Made by a program: the position numbers and the translations under genes | Notes under the pieces: model-generated | The model's database searches: none | Seen by the model: only the letters and a program-made list of their open reading frames with translations | What the model was told of the DNA's origin: nothing | From: Terribacillus saccharophilus | GTDB lineage: Bacteria; Bacillota; Bacilli; Bacillales; Amphibacillaceae | Direction of reading: 5' to 3' | Assembly (NCBI RefSeq): GCF_002272075.1 | Contig: NZ_NPBJ01000004.1 | Span: 62,001 to 126,000 of the forward strand | DNA: 64,000 nucleotides | In this document: positions 1-9,102 of the stretch, piece after piece | Layout: each line of letters opens with the position of its first letter | Position numbering within the stretch: the first letter of the stretch is position 1

Positions 1-1027
1 AGAAGTAAAGAAACAGCGCCCAGGGAATACAGATCATCATCGTAACGTTGATTACTTGGTTTATATTGCTGTACATCTGCTGAAATTGACGACGGGCATA
101 CAAGTCACTGATGGACGGGAGCAGATTGGTTGATAAGGAATGTGTGATGAATGTCGGTACGAAAACCAATGGCATGACATAGCCCATTAATAGGCCGTAT
201 GTTTCAGTAGCTGTCTCGGCAGTAAGCCCAGCTGTTAAAAAACTATGGGTAATAATTATCGGCAATAGGACACCTGCAAAGCTATTGACCAAATGACTGC
301 CGGTATTCGGTAATGCGACACGGATCAAGTCTCTTGTATGCTGCTTTCCGTCGCGGACGAGATCCCGGATAATATGAAAGAAGCGCCATTTGAATTCTCT
401 TTGCCTGTTAAATGCTACGATTAATACACCTAAAGAAATTGCTTCACCGATGACCATGCTGATCACTGCACCTGCCGCGGCAACGCCTAATCCGTAAGGA
501 AGCAAATATTGAACGAGCATATAGGTGACGACTAGCTGTACACTCTGCTCAAGAATCGAAGCGAAGGCTCCAGGCGACATATACTGTTTTCCATGAAAAT
601 AGCCTTTTAAAATGGATGAAATTGCAACTATCGGGATAATCGGGATGATAGCTGTGAATGTGTATATAGCACGTTCATCAGCAAATAAAAGTCCTGGAAC
701 ATAGTGGATCAGTCCTAGCAGCAATAAGGATGTGACAATACTTAATGTCCCTGTTATCAAAAAGGAGATTGAAAGGACATGCCGAAGTCTTGTCCGATTA
801 TTCGTCGCATTATTCTCTGCCACCAAATTGGCTACGGCCACTTCCAAACCGAAGCCTGTGATCGCGATCAGCAGACCGGTTATCGGCATTGCCATCATCG
901 CAAGTCCAATTCCTTCTGGTCCCAAAAGCCGTGACAAAACGATTCCGTTTATGAATCCGATCAACTTGCTGTAGCAAGCAGCAACTGCAAGAATGATCGT
1001 ACCTTTCAATAATGATTGTTTTCCCAC
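1..1027 (-). CDS. SpoVB/MurJ-like polysaccharide flippase, C-terminus cut off
   Basis: At least 342 residues of a multi-pass membrane protein, truncated by the window edge. The N-terminus (MGKQSLLKGTIILAV, then GFINGIVLSRLLGPEGIGLA) is the typical opening of the MOP-superfamily SpoVB/YkvU/YabM flippases, which move lipid-linked glycans across the membrane and in SpoVB act in spore cortex formation. Repeated hydrophobic helices continue to the edge, with the family-like stretch GYFHGKQYMSPGA around residue 140. The chosen start is GTG at 1027, preceded by a gaggtg ribosome binding site about 7 nt upstream; the ATG two bases further upstream is out of frame and stops quickly. Which of the several Bacillus paralogues it equals cannot be told from this part. 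Confidence 0.8.
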   Translation of the reverse strand, partial: MGKQSLLKGTIILAVAACYSKLIGFINGIVLSRLLGPEGIGLAMMAMPITGLLIAITGFGLEVAVANLVAENNATNNRTRLRHVLSISFLITGTLSIVTSLLLLGLIHYVPGLLFADERAIYTFTAIIPIIPIVAISSILKGYFHGKQYMSPGAFASILEQSVQLVVTYMLVQYLLPYGLGVAAAGAVISMVIGEAISLGVLIVAFNRQREFKWRFFHIIRDLVRDGKQHTRDLIRVALPNTGSHLVNSFAGVLLPIIITHSFLTAGLTAETATETYGLLMGYVMPLVFVPTFITHSLSTNLLPSISDLYARRQFQQMYSNINQVINVTMMICIPWALFLYF

Positions 1028-1374
1028 ATTTGTCACCTCAACTTGTCCATGGTTTAGATGTATGTGGGGAAGGGGTTGTTTATGTCATGGAGTAGTAAGC
1101 GGACAGTTTAAATGCCATTGTTAGATAAAGGTAAGTACTTATTAATCGAACTTTCTTTTAAAATAGAGTCATTAAATCAGGGCATTACTGGGACAAAGCC
1201 CGGAGTTGCTCTCTTATGCATGAGGGCAAGCACTTAATAGTCGTTAGCCAAAGGATCATCAATGCTTGTTACTTATCGAATGTCTCTTGATAAAGAAACT
1301 GACAAGTGATAGGTACGATTCCGTATTGATTTATCTGCATCCTTACTCAGAAAGGCCTGTTTTTCATAAAGGTT
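1028..1374. other. Intergenic region without a recognised gene
   Basis: About 350 bases with no convincing ORF on either strand. A C/G-rich patch at about 1186-1240 (gggacaaagcccgg followed by gagggcaagcac) could form short hairpins but matches no RNA family I can name. The stretch separates the leftward flippase from the rightward transporter genes. Confidence 0.4.
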
Positions 1375-1403
1375 TTGACAGTGGGGAACAACACAATTAA
1401 CAT
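1375..1403 (+). promoter_or_regulatory. Candidate sigma-A promoter for the 1444-4312 unit
   Basis: A perfect -35 TTGACA at 1375-1380 is followed after 17 bp by TAACAT at 1398-1403, about 35 bp before the Shine-Dalgarno sequence of the first gene. The -10 box is only a moderate match. Confidence 0.45.
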
Positions 1404-1443
1404 AATAATCAGAATTATTAATTATATTAAAGGAGGCGAAAAA

Positions 1444-2148
1444 TTGCCGATATCTGAGATCATGAACAGCGGTGTTATATGGGTGTTCTGTCTGCTCGTC
1501 GTATCTATCGTTATTTTTCAAGGTGTTGTATTCATGCGATCAGCGTTTCAGGTGAAAGAGGCGGTTGGTATGACAGATCGTGAGGCCCGAAGTGCGATGA
1601 AGACAGGTGCTATTGCAGCCATCGGTCCTGCCTTAGGCAATATTATCATTGCCGTCTCACTGATGACTTTGATCGGAAATCCGCTTACGATGATGCGCAG
1701 TGCAATTATCGGATCCTCCGCAACCGAGTCACTTGGTGCCCAGATGGCATCGACAGCTTATGGCACAGAGCTGGGATCAGCTAATTTCGGTCCTGAGGCT
1801 TTCACAACTATCGCTTGGACGTTGTGCATAGGCGGTGCAGGTTGGCTGATCGTCACATTTTTCTTTACGAAGTCGTTAGGGTCATTTCAAAAGAAAATTA
1901 CAGCACGTAAGAATGGTACAAAGAAGATGGTTATTATTTCGACCGCAGCCATGCTTGGTGCATTCGGTTACTTTGCAGCAAATGAAGCAGTGAAAAGCAG
2001 CGGCCATACCTTAGTCATCATGACAAGCATCATAATAACAATCGGAACCTTACTGCTGGCAAACAAATTGCAAATGAACTGGCTGAAAGAATGGGCTTTA
2101 GGCTTTGCTATCATCGGCGGACTCACAGTCGGCTACTTTATTGGATAA
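1444..2148 (+). CDS. DUF5058-family membrane protein
   Basis: A 234-residue integral membrane protein with about five or six hydrophobic segments. I recognise it as DUF5058, a family without a demonstrated function that usually sits beside a second small membrane protein and an amidohydrolase or transport-related gene. Start: TTG at 1444 is preceded by aaaggaggcga at ideal spacing; the in-frame extension to 1375 overlaps the presumed promoter and is rejected. The next gene begins 18 bp downstream with its own RBS, so the two are co-transcribed. The pairing suggests two subunits of one transporter, possibly for the substrate or product of the downstream M20 peptidase. That role is inference. 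Confidence 0.7.
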   Translation: MPISEIMNSGVIWVFCLLVVSIVIFQGVVFMRSAFQVKEAVGMTDREARSAMKTGAIAAIGPALGNIIIAVSLMTLIGNPLTMMRSAIIGSSATESLGAQMASTAYGTELGSANFGPEAFTTIAWTLCIGGAGWLIVTFFFTKSLGSFQKKITARKNGTKKMVIISTAAMLGAFGYFAANEAVKSSGHTLVIMTSIIITIGTLLLANKLQMNWLKEWALGFAIIGGLTVGYFIG

Positions 2149-2166
2149 GAAAGGGAGGAGAAGAAA

Positions 2167-2901
2167 ATGGCTAAAACAGCGGAACATGTAGTAGTACAGG
2201 AACAGCTGATTGAAACGCAGCAGCAATCATTCGATGCTTTTCATGTGAACGCTCATTTCTGGGGCAGGCTCACGATTGGCTGTGTGATCGTCTTATCGGC
2301 AGCATTGCCTCTTTACCTATCATTTGTCGCAGGCTATCATCCCGGCTGGCAAGCCATATTCGCAGCCTTTCTTGCGTATATCGCCCTTGTTGGATTTGCT
2401 TGGGTGGTGGAGCCGGTCAGCTACTACGCAACACTAGGAGTCTCTGGAACGTATCTTAGTTTCCTTACAGGAAACATCGCTAATATGTGTCTGCCGTCTG
2501 CAGCAGCTGCTCAGCAGGTAATTGGCGCAGAGCCAGGTACAAGGAAAGGAGAGGTAGCAGCAACCCTCGCAATCGCAGCTGCCAGCTTTATGAATATTGC
2601 AGTGCTCATTCCTGTTATATTGGCAGGTTCTTATATCCTTTCCGTTATCCCGGAATCCGTTCAGGCTGCATTCACCTATATCATTCCTGCAATCTTTGGT
2701 GGGATGATCGCTCAATTAGCTATGAGAAAACCACTTTTCGGTGTGATCGGTATCGTTTTCGGCATCCTGATGACACAGCTGCCAATCCCAGTCTTCTTCA
2801 AAGGCTTGGTCTGTATGTTCCTGACCGTCATTATCTGTGTTCTTTTAGATAACAAGCAGGGATCTAAAACTAAAAATGAAGGAGAGATAGTTCATGAGTA
2901 A
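2167..2901 (+). CDS. Integral membrane protein paired with the DUF5058 protein
   Basis: A 244-residue protein with a hydrophilic N-terminus of about 30 residues, then about six membrane helices, and a short charged C-terminal tail. Small-residue-rich segments (SAAAAQQ, AATLAIAAASF) resemble transporter cores. I cannot name the family with confidence. It lies 18 bp after the DUF5058 gene and its last 8 bases overlap the start of the M20 peptidase gene, so the three form one translationally linked unit. A two-component transporter feeding the peptidase is the simplest reading, but no substrate can be deduced. Confidence 0.65.
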   Translation: MAKTAEHVVVQEQLIETQQQSFDAFHVNAHFWGRLTIGCVIVLSAALPLYLSFVAGYHPGWQAIFAAFLAYIALVGFAWVVEPVSYYATLGVSGTYLSFLTGNIANMCLPSAAAAQQVIGAEPGTRKGEVAATLAIAAASFMNIAVLIPVILAGSYILSVIPESVQAAFTYIIPAIFGGMIAQLAMRKPLFGVIGIVFGILMTQLPIPVFFKGLVCMFLTVIICVLLDNKQGSKTKNEGEIVHE

Positions 2902-4312
2902 AAAAGAGCTGGTTCGTAATCTAGAGGAGTTGGAGCACGTCACAGGAAGTTTAGCACTAGATATATGGCAGCATCCTCAAATCGCTTATGAAGAGACGTA
3001 TGCAAGTGCGGCGCAGAAGAGCGTACTTGCTGACGCTGGTTTCCGCATTACAGAAAACATCGGTGGTATGCAAACTGCTTTTTATGCGGAATACGGGAGT
3101 GGGTATCCAACCATCGGCATACTAGGCGAATTTGATGCACTGCCAGGTTTGTCGCAATCGAGCAAGCCTTACAAAGATCCTGTCAGTGAGAACGGACCTG
3201 GTCACGCGTGCGGCCATCATCTGCTTGGGACCGCTGGTGTAGAGTCCGTGCTAGGGCTTAAGCAGCTCATCGATCAAGGCAAGGTGAATGGTACGATCCG
3301 CTATTATGGCTGTCCCGCTGAAGAGGTGCTCTCTGGAAAGACATTTATGGCCAGAGAAGGTGTATTTGATGATTTGGATTGCTGTCTCACCTGGCATCCA
3401 GGAACGAGCAATGTGGTTCAAAATTATAGCACTCAAGCAATGATCTCCATCAAATTCCGTTTTCATGGTGTCCCGGCACATGCAGCAGGTGCACCGCATG
3501 CGGGAAGAAGTGCGCTTGATGCTGTTGAGATCATGAACATCGGTGCCAATTATCTGCGGGAGCATTTAGTAGACGGCACACGCATTCACTATAGCATCAC
3601 TAACGGTGGTCAAGCGCCTAATATCGTTCCGGATGAAGCCGAAGTTTGGTATTACCTGCGAGGAGCGAACCGGGATCAAGTAGAGGATATGCTGATGCGA
3701 ATGCATGATATCGCCAAAGGGGCAGCATTGATCACAGGCACGAGCACTTCTCATGAACTTTTGGCGAATTGCTATCATATGCTGACAAATGACACAATGG
3801 ATACGCTGAACTATCGCAATATGGAGGATTACCCTATGGAAAGCTTCACTTCGGATGAAGTTGCTTATGCTGCCATTCTGCGTAAGTCAATGGATCCGAA
3901 ACTCATCGAAGCATCTCGTCGTCAGCTGCAGCTTGATTCAAATGATATACTTCCTACCAAGAATTTCTATAACATAGCAATGAAAGATACAACGATGCCT
4001 GGCTCGACAGATGTAGCCGACGTAAGCTGGATTACACCACTTGCCAGTATCGGTACAACTTGCGGACCGATTGGAACCCAAGTACATGCATGGCAGGCTA
4101 CGGCAGTATTCGGAACAAGTATTGGACTGAAGGGTATGCATTATGCTGCGCGTATCATGGCTTTAACAGCATATGATCTTCTGACAGAACCGGCATTCGT
4201 CGAGCAAGCGAAAGCGGAATTCATAGAGGCGACTGCTGATAAACCTTATCAAGTCGGACTTGATGAGACAGTATTAGCGCCAGGAACAGAACGAAAAGAG
4301 CAATTAATCTAA
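2894..4312 (+). CDS. M20-family amidohydrolase (AbgB-like)
   Basis: A 472-residue cytoplasmic metallopeptidase of the M20D group. Metal-ligand motifs are visible: GEFDALPG near residue 82 and GHACGHHLLG near residue 105, followed by CPAEE. The dimerisation ('lid') domain contains GVPAHAAGAPH. The length and the insert pattern resemble AbgB, the subunit that helps split p-aminobenzoyl-glutamate, rather than the shorter HipO/AmhX enzymes of about 390 residues. No AbgA partner is adjacent. The substrate is probably an N-acylated or amide-linked amino acid compound imported by the two preceding membrane proteins (inference). Confidence 0.8.
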   Translation: MSKKELVRNLEELEHVTGSLALDIWQHPQIAYEETYASAAQKSVLADAGFRITENIGGMQTAFYAEYGSGYPTIGILGEFDALPGLSQSSKPYKDPVSENGPGHACGHHLLGTAGVESVLGLKQLIDQGKVNGTIRYYGCPAEEVLSGKTFMAREGVFDDLDCCLTWHPGTSNVVQNYSTQAMISIKFRFHGVPAHAAGAPHAGRSALDAVEIMNIGANYLREHLVDGTRIHYSITNGGQAPNIVPDEAEVWYYLRGANRDQVEDMLMRMHDIAKGAALITGTSTSHELLANCYHMLTNDTMDTLNYRNMEDYPMESFTSDEVAYAAILRKSMDPKLIEASRRQLQLDSNDILPTKNFYNIAMKDTTMPGSTDVADVSWITPLASIGTTCGPIGTQVHAWQATAVFGTSIGLKGMHYAARIMALTAYDLLTEPAFVEQAKAEFIEATADKPYQVGLDETVLAPGTERKEQLI

Positions 4313-4318
4313 TTGTAA

Positions 4319-4346
4319 TTGACTTCGATTTTACTTTTGATATACT
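4319..4346 (+). promoter_or_regulatory. Sigma-A promoter of the ABC-F gene
   Basis: TTGACT at 4319-4324, a 16-bp spacer, then TATACT at 4341-4346. It lies directly after the M20 gene stop and about 240 bp before the ABC-F start, leaving a long untranslated leader. Confidence 0.65.
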
Positions 4347-4352
4347 GTAACC

Positions 4353-4551
4353 AACAAACACGAGAGGATGATGGGTGACCGATGATTGATTAATCTTATT
4401 TTTTCACGAATTGAAAAGTCATTTTCAACGCGTACAAAATAGGATTAGTCTGCCCATTTTCAACTCAAACGGAAACGTATACTTCTCGTTCAGATGTATG
4501 TGTCTTTCTGGTACGGCTAATCCTTCCAATTTATTTTGGGAGGATTTTTTT
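4353..4551 (+). promoter_or_regulatory. Attenuator leader of the ABC-F gene, ending in a terminator
   Basis: Two very short candidate leader ORFs lie at 4368-4385 (M-M-G-D-R) and 4382-4393 (M-I-D). Downstream, ttgaaaa at 4411-4417 can pair with ttttcaa at 4422-4428 or at 4457-4463. The segment aggattag at 4441-4448 is complementary to ctaatcct at 4517-4524. That second strand is also the 5' arm of a terminator: aatccttcc at 4519-4527 pairs with gggaggatt at 4538-4546, followed by T's to 4551. Mutually exclusive pairings upstream of an antibiotic-resistance ABC-F gene are the known design of ribosome-mediated attenuation, as in vmlR and related genes. Drug-induced read-through is inferred. Confidence 0.7.
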
Positions 4552-4582
4552 CTGTCCTCCTATCATTAAGGAGAGGTTATTT

Positions 4583-6217
4583 ATGAAAGAATTAATCAAA
4601 TTACAGCAAATCAGCTACATGTACGGGGAACGTCTTATTGTACAGCAAGCGAATGCAACTGTTCATCAAGGTGATGTGATCGGTATAACCGGAAGGAATG
4701 GCGTTGGTAAAAGTACATTGTTGGAACTTTTGGCAGGCAAGAAGCATGTGACCGAAGGGGCAGTATGGAAAGAAGATTCAATTGAGATAGAAATGGTAGA
4801 GCAGGAAATGGATATTTATAGTACTGATTCAGTTCAGTCCGAAGCAGCAATACTGCGCGGCAAATGGCGAGTTCCATATGTTTCTTATCGTAATATGAGC
4901 GGCGGTGAGAAATTGAAAGCAAGGCTTGCGAACGGCTTTTCAAGTAGGGCAGACGTATTGCTGCTTGATGAACCAACTAATCATTTAGATGAAGACAGTG
5001 TGAACTTGCTTGTGGAAGAAATTAAAAAAACTGACAAAACAATTCTGATTGTCTCTCATGACCGCTATTTACTAGATCAAGTGGCTACAAAGATATGGTC
5101 TATAGAAGAACAAAGGCTTTATACTTTTGCTGGAAATTATACTGCTTATGCAGATCATCGACAAAAAGAAAAAGCGGCACAGCAGCATGCCTATGAAAAA
5201 CAGCAGAAACGCATCAAACAAGTAGAGGGCCAAATTTCTTCGCTACAAAACTGGAGCGCCAAAGCACATGCACAATCCACCAATCAGGAAGGCGCCAAGG
5301 AATACTACCGAAAGAAAGCAAAACGAATGGATAAAGCAGTAAAATCTAAGCATAAGAGACTGGAAAAGGAATTGGAAAAAGAGAAGGTCGAAGCAGTCGT
5401 ACCTGAGCAAGGCATATCCTTTGAACTAAGCTCCGTCCGTAAAAAAGGGAAACGATTTTTGGAATGCAAAAACGTAACCAAGCAATATGATGGTAAGATA
5501 CTCTTTCAAGAAGCCAATTTCACAATCAAACATGGGGAGAAAATTGGTTTGCAAGGTCCAAACGGATGCGGAAAAACAACTTTTTTCCGCATGATAACGG
5601 ATAACGAACCATATACAGGAGAAATATGGATTTCGCCAACAGCAAACATCGGGTATCTTTCACAGGATGTCTATGATCTCCCCTTAGATAAGGCACCTAC
5701 AGAGATCTTTCACCAGGAATCATTTGCAGAAAGGGGAAGGGTACAAACGCTGCTTCTGCATCTTGGTTTTGAGACAGAAAGCTGGACGCTTCCGATAGCA
5801 GAAATGAGTATGGGAGAGCGGGTGAAGCTGAAGCTAATGCAGCACATCTTGGCAGATAAGGATGTCCTTTTGCTAGATGAACCGACAAACCACATGGACC
5901 TTCCATCCCGGAAGCAGTTGGAACAAACACTCGCAGCGTACAGCGGGACATTGCTTGTTATCTCACATGACCGCTATTTCCGAGAGAAAGTGACAGATAC
6001 GCAGTTAATCATACAGGAAGGCACTATATGGAAGAATCTAGGTACTACAGCAGCGGAATCAGACACAGAGGATGATGTTCTTCAAATGCAGCTGGAAAAC
6101 GAACGTCAGGAAGTGTTAGGGAAGCTGAGTATGCTGACACCTGGAGATACGGCGTACAAGGATTTGGATGAGCGTTTTAATCAACTGACAAAAAGAATTA
6201 GACAACTGAAGAATTAG
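4583..6217 (+). CDS. vmlR: VmlR-like ABC-F ribosome-protection protein
   Basis: A 544-residue soluble protein with two ABC cassettes and no membrane domain. First cassette: Walker A GRNGVGKST near residue 40, signature MSGGE near 107, Walker B LLLDEPTNHLDE. The linker (about residues 190-280) is charged and contains KAHAQSTNQEG, which matches the VmlR/Vga antibiotic-resistance-domain region. Second cassette: GPNGCGKTT and a signature written MSMGE, as in VmlR. Length and sequence closely follow B. subtilis VmlR (547 residues), which binds the ribosomal E site and displaces lincosamides, streptogramin A and pleuromutilins. The start ATG has a clear ggagag RBS. The attenuator leader supports drug-inducible expression. 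The actual resistance spectrum is not visible from sequence. Confidence 0.9.
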   Translation: MKELIKLQQISYMYGERLIVQQANATVHQGDVIGITGRNGVGKSTLLELLAGKKHVTEGAVWKEDSIEIEMVEQEMDIYSTDSVQSEAAILRGKWRVPYVSYRNMSGGEKLKARLANGFSSRADVLLLDEPTNHLDEDSVNLLVEEIKKTDKTILIVSHDRYLLDQVATKIWSIEEQRLYTFAGNYTAYADHRQKEKAAQQHAYEKQQKRIKQVEGQISSLQNWSAKAHAQSTNQEGAKEYYRKKAKRMDKAVKSKHKRLEKELEKEKVEAVVPEQGISFELSSVRKKGKRFLECKNVTKQYDGKILFQEANFTIKHGEKIGLQGPNGCGKTTFFRMITDNEPYTGEIWISPTANIGYLSQDVYDLPLDKAPTEIFHQESFAERGRVQTLLLHLGFETESWTLPIAEMSMGERVKLKLMQHILADKDVLLLDEPTNHMDLPSRKQLEQTLAAYSGTLLVISHDRYFREKVTDTQLIIQEGTIWKNLGTTAAESDTEDDVLQMQLENERQEVLGKLSMLTPGDTAYKDLDERFNQLTKRIRQLKN

Positions 6218-6226
6218 GTAAAAAAT

Positions 6227-6262
6227 AGAAGAGCTGTGAATTCAAAAACACAACTCTTCTTT
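6227..6262 (+). terminator. Terminator after the ABC-F gene
   Basis: Stem agaagagctgtg (6227-6238) with cacaactcttct (6249-6260), one mismatch, followed by T's. It begins 10 bases after the stop codon. Confidence 0.75.
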
Positions 6263-7157
6263 CCTGATATATTCTGAATTGCAGACCTTCAGTCCTATAT
6301 AATAGGTAATAGTCAAGTTTTCCTGAATTTAAAAGAAATTCTAATATTGAACCATCTTATAATGGAGTATGTTAAACTTGGGAAAAAAATAAATATGGAG
6401 GTCATAATATAACAGAAAATACTACCACTTAGTTTTAGTATCTATCGTTTACTGCCGATCCCTCCTCAGAGTTTTCAATTATATTTGAAGCTTCCCGCTG
6501 ATTAAAGCACCCAGCTTTAGAATAGCCCAATTCTCAATTATAAGAACCAATATTCAGGGTTAATAAAAGAAAAATCGTTCGTTTTTGTAGTATAGGTGCT
6601 TCAAATACAATAGCGAATGCCCAACAGAAATTACTCCGCATTTATTAAGGTACAACAGCTTTACTATTAAGTATCAAATTGCAAGCTTAATAGCCAATGT
6701 AAATCTGGACGATGTCTAGTCCGTTACCTCTTTTTCCTACAAAATAAAGAAAATCCTTTAAGTGCTCAATCTTGTAAAAGAGAGTGGCGATAAAACCATC
6801 GGGCTTACTCACTTTGATCGATCGCTTTTTCAATGTGCGATGTTCCCCTCAATATCTTTTAAATGAAGCTCTTTTCCCGATTGCAGCTATCAAATCCAAG
6901 ACAAAAAATATAAATAGGTATCTTCAAAGGACCCTAGGATCTGAAAGGAAAACAGAACCTATTTTCAAACACTTAATGGTATCTCATTTTCGATCTAACC
7001 ATCATTGACTTGGGAAGTGTCCTGACTAACGCCTGTCAATCCTACTGAAAACTGCAATCCAATTTACGGAGATCTTGTCACAACAGGAAACTACCGGAGT
7101 GTAGTGATAGCTATTTACAAAGCTTTAGCATCAAATAATTCATAAGGGGATGGGAAT
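6263..7157. other. Gene-empty AT-rich stretch
   Basis: Nearly 900 bases without a supported gene. The only ORF longer than 60 codons (6784-7008) has no RBS and a random-looking composition. A good RBS (ggaggt near 6401) leads into a short frame that lacks a start codon and stops within eight codons, which suggests decayed coding sequence. No tRNA, riboswitch or IS end was recognised. The last 100 bases must hold the promoter of nagZ, but no convincing boxes were found. Confidence 0.5.
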
Positions 7158-9077
7158 ATGTTTAAAAAGAAATGGGCAGCGGCCGCTTTGGTTGCAGTTC
7201 TTTCAGTTACAGCTTTAGTTGGAATCAAACCTACAGATGTGAAGGCTGAAACAGATGTGAAGGCAATTGTTGAAGGAATGTCGGTCGAACAAAAAGTGGG
7301 TCAAATGCTTATGCCGGACTTTCGCAACTGGCAAAAGCAAGGGGAAAGCAAAGCAACTGGTTTTACAGAGATGAATGATGAAGTGGGAACTATCATTCAG
7401 AAATATCATTTAGGAGGCGTTATCCTATTTGCCGAAAACGTCGTGGGTACTAAGCAAACAGTCCGTTTAATAGATGGCTTGCAAAACGCAAGCCCGGAAC
7501 TACCGCTCTTCATCACCATTGATCAGGAAGGCGGAATCGTGACACGTCTACAAACGGGAACGAACCTACCCGGCAACATGGCGTTAGGTGCAACAGGAAG
7601 TGAAAAATATGCTTATCAAACTGGCAAAATCATTGGGGAAGAATTATCGTCTCTTGGTGTGAATGTAAATTTCGGCCCGTCATTGGATGTAAACAACAAT
7701 CCTGAAAATCCTGTAATCGGTGTCCGTTCATACAGCTCTAATCCAGAGCTCGTCTCAACGCTAGGTATTCAGACTATAAAAGGACTGCAACGCCAGAATG
7801 TTGCTGCTACGGCAAAGCATTTTCCCGGACATGGCGATACCGCTACTGACAGTCATTATGGTCTGCCGCTTGTTACGCATGACAAGGATAGATTACAGGC
7901 TGTAGAGCTTCTGCCTTTTCAGAATGCAATTGATGAAGGCGTAGATATGATTATGACAGCACACGTTCAATTTCCTGCTTTTGATGATACAACGTATATC
8001 AGCAAAAAAGACGGTCAGGAGATTTTGGTTCCAGCCACACTTTCCAAAAAAGTTTTGACAGGTTTGCTACGTGAGGAAATGGGGTTCGAGGGTGTCATTG
8101 TCACAGATGCTCTTAATATGAAAGCGATTTCAGATAACTTTGGCCAGGAAGAAGCCGTAGTATTAGCTTTAAAATCAGGTGTAGATATTGCGTTAATGCC
8201 TGCACAAGTAAACTCTTTGGAAATGGAAAAGAATTTGGCTTCCGTTTATAACGCAGTACTAGAAGCAATCGAATCCGGAGAACTCCCAATGGAGCAAGTA
8301 AATGCATCGGTTGAGAGAATTCTAAAATTAAAAGAAAAACGCGGTATTTTGGATCCTGCCAAAGCACCAATTGAAGAAAAAGTAACTAAATCGTTAAAAG
8401 TAGTAGGCAACAAGGAGCATTTGAAGAAAGAAAAGAACATGGCGGAGGATGCTGTTACTCTTTTGAAAAACGAAGACAAGACACTCCCTTTTAAACCGAA
8501 AAAAGGTGACAATGTTCTTGTGCTCGCTCCATTTGATGATCAAGTAGAAGCGATGACAAGAAGCATAAATGAATTAAAAGGCAAGAAGAAAGATGTTGAA
8601 ATTACTGGCTATGCTTTCTCTGAAAAGTCTTTCAATGAAGAGGTGGCAGCCATGATTGATGAAGCAGACTATGTTATTACCGGTTCCTATGTTGTGAAAA
8701 ATGACCCTGCTGTAAACGATGGCGTCATTGATGATAGTATTCAGGATTCAAGCAAATGGGCAACGGCTTTTCCAAGAGCTGTCATGAAAGATGCTGAAGC
8801 AAAGAATAAAAAGTTTGTGTTAATGAGTCTGCGCAATCCTTATGATGTCGGAAATTTTGAAGAAGCAAAAGCTGTGCTTGCGGTCTATGGTTTTAAAGGC
8901 TATTCAAATGGAGCATATAGACAGCCGAACATTCCGGCCGGTATTAAAACGATTTTTGGTGAATCAAAGCCAAAAGGTAAATTACCAGTAGATATTCCAT
9001 CTGTCAATCAACCTGAAGAAATTCTTTACCCATATGGTTATGGACTCGATATTCGTTCAGGCAAGCTGCTTAAATAA
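7158..9077 (+). CDS. nagZ: Secreted beta-N-acetylglucosaminidase (GH3, NagZ/YbbD type)
   Basis: A 639-residue exported enzyme. Residues 1-30 form a Sec signal peptide (MFKKKW, hydrophobic core, VKAE cleavage region). No lipobox cysteine is present, so it is probably secreted or trapped in the wall rather than a lipoprotein. The GH3 barrel carries IDQEGG and, near residue 220, [18 protein letters not shown], the His/Asp motif that defines bacterial NagZ. A second alpha/beta domain follows from about residue 400, as in the two-domain Bacillus enzyme of 642 residues. It removes terminal GlcNAc from peptidoglycan fragments. The namZ gene follows 25 bp downstream, so both steps of exo-lytic muropeptide breakdown are encoded together. 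Confidence 0.9.
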   Translation: MFKKKWAAAALVAVLSVTALVGIKPTDVKAETDVKAIVEGMSVEQKVGQMLMPDFRNWQKQGESKATGFTEMNDEVGTIIQKYHLGGVILFAENVVGTKQTVRLIDGLQNASPELPLFITIDQEGGIVTRLQTGTNLPGNMALGATGSEKYAYQTGKIIGEELSSLGVNVNFGPSLDVNNNPENPVIGVRSYSSNPELVSTLGIQTIKGLQRQNVAATAKHFPGHGDTATDSHYGLPLVTHDKDRLQAVELLPFQNAIDEGVDMIMTAHVQFPAFDDTTYISKKDGQEILVPATLSKKVLTGLLREEMGFEGVIVTDALNMKAISDNFGQEEAVVLALKSGVDIALMPAQVNSLEMEKNLASVYNAVLEAIESGELPMEQVNASVERILKLKEKRGILDPAKAPIEEKVTKSLKVVGNKEHLKKEKNMAEDAVTLLKNEDKTLPFKPKKGDNVLVLAPFDDQVEAMTRSINELKGKKKDVEITGYAFSEKSFNEEVAAMIDEADYVITGSYVVKNDPAVNDGVIDDSIQDSSKWATAFPRAVMKDAEAKNKKFVLMSLRNPYDVGNFEEAKAVLAVYGFKGYSNGAYRQPNIPAGIKTIFGESKPKGKLPVDIPSVNQPEEILYPYGYGLDIRSGKLLK

Positions 9078-9102
9078 TCCGATTTAAAGGGGAGGAGTTC
9101 CA

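Noticed and set aside
6784-7008. 74-codon ORF in the gap before nagZ
   Set aside because: No Shine-Dalgarno sequence, unremarkable composition and no recognisable motif; most likely chance.
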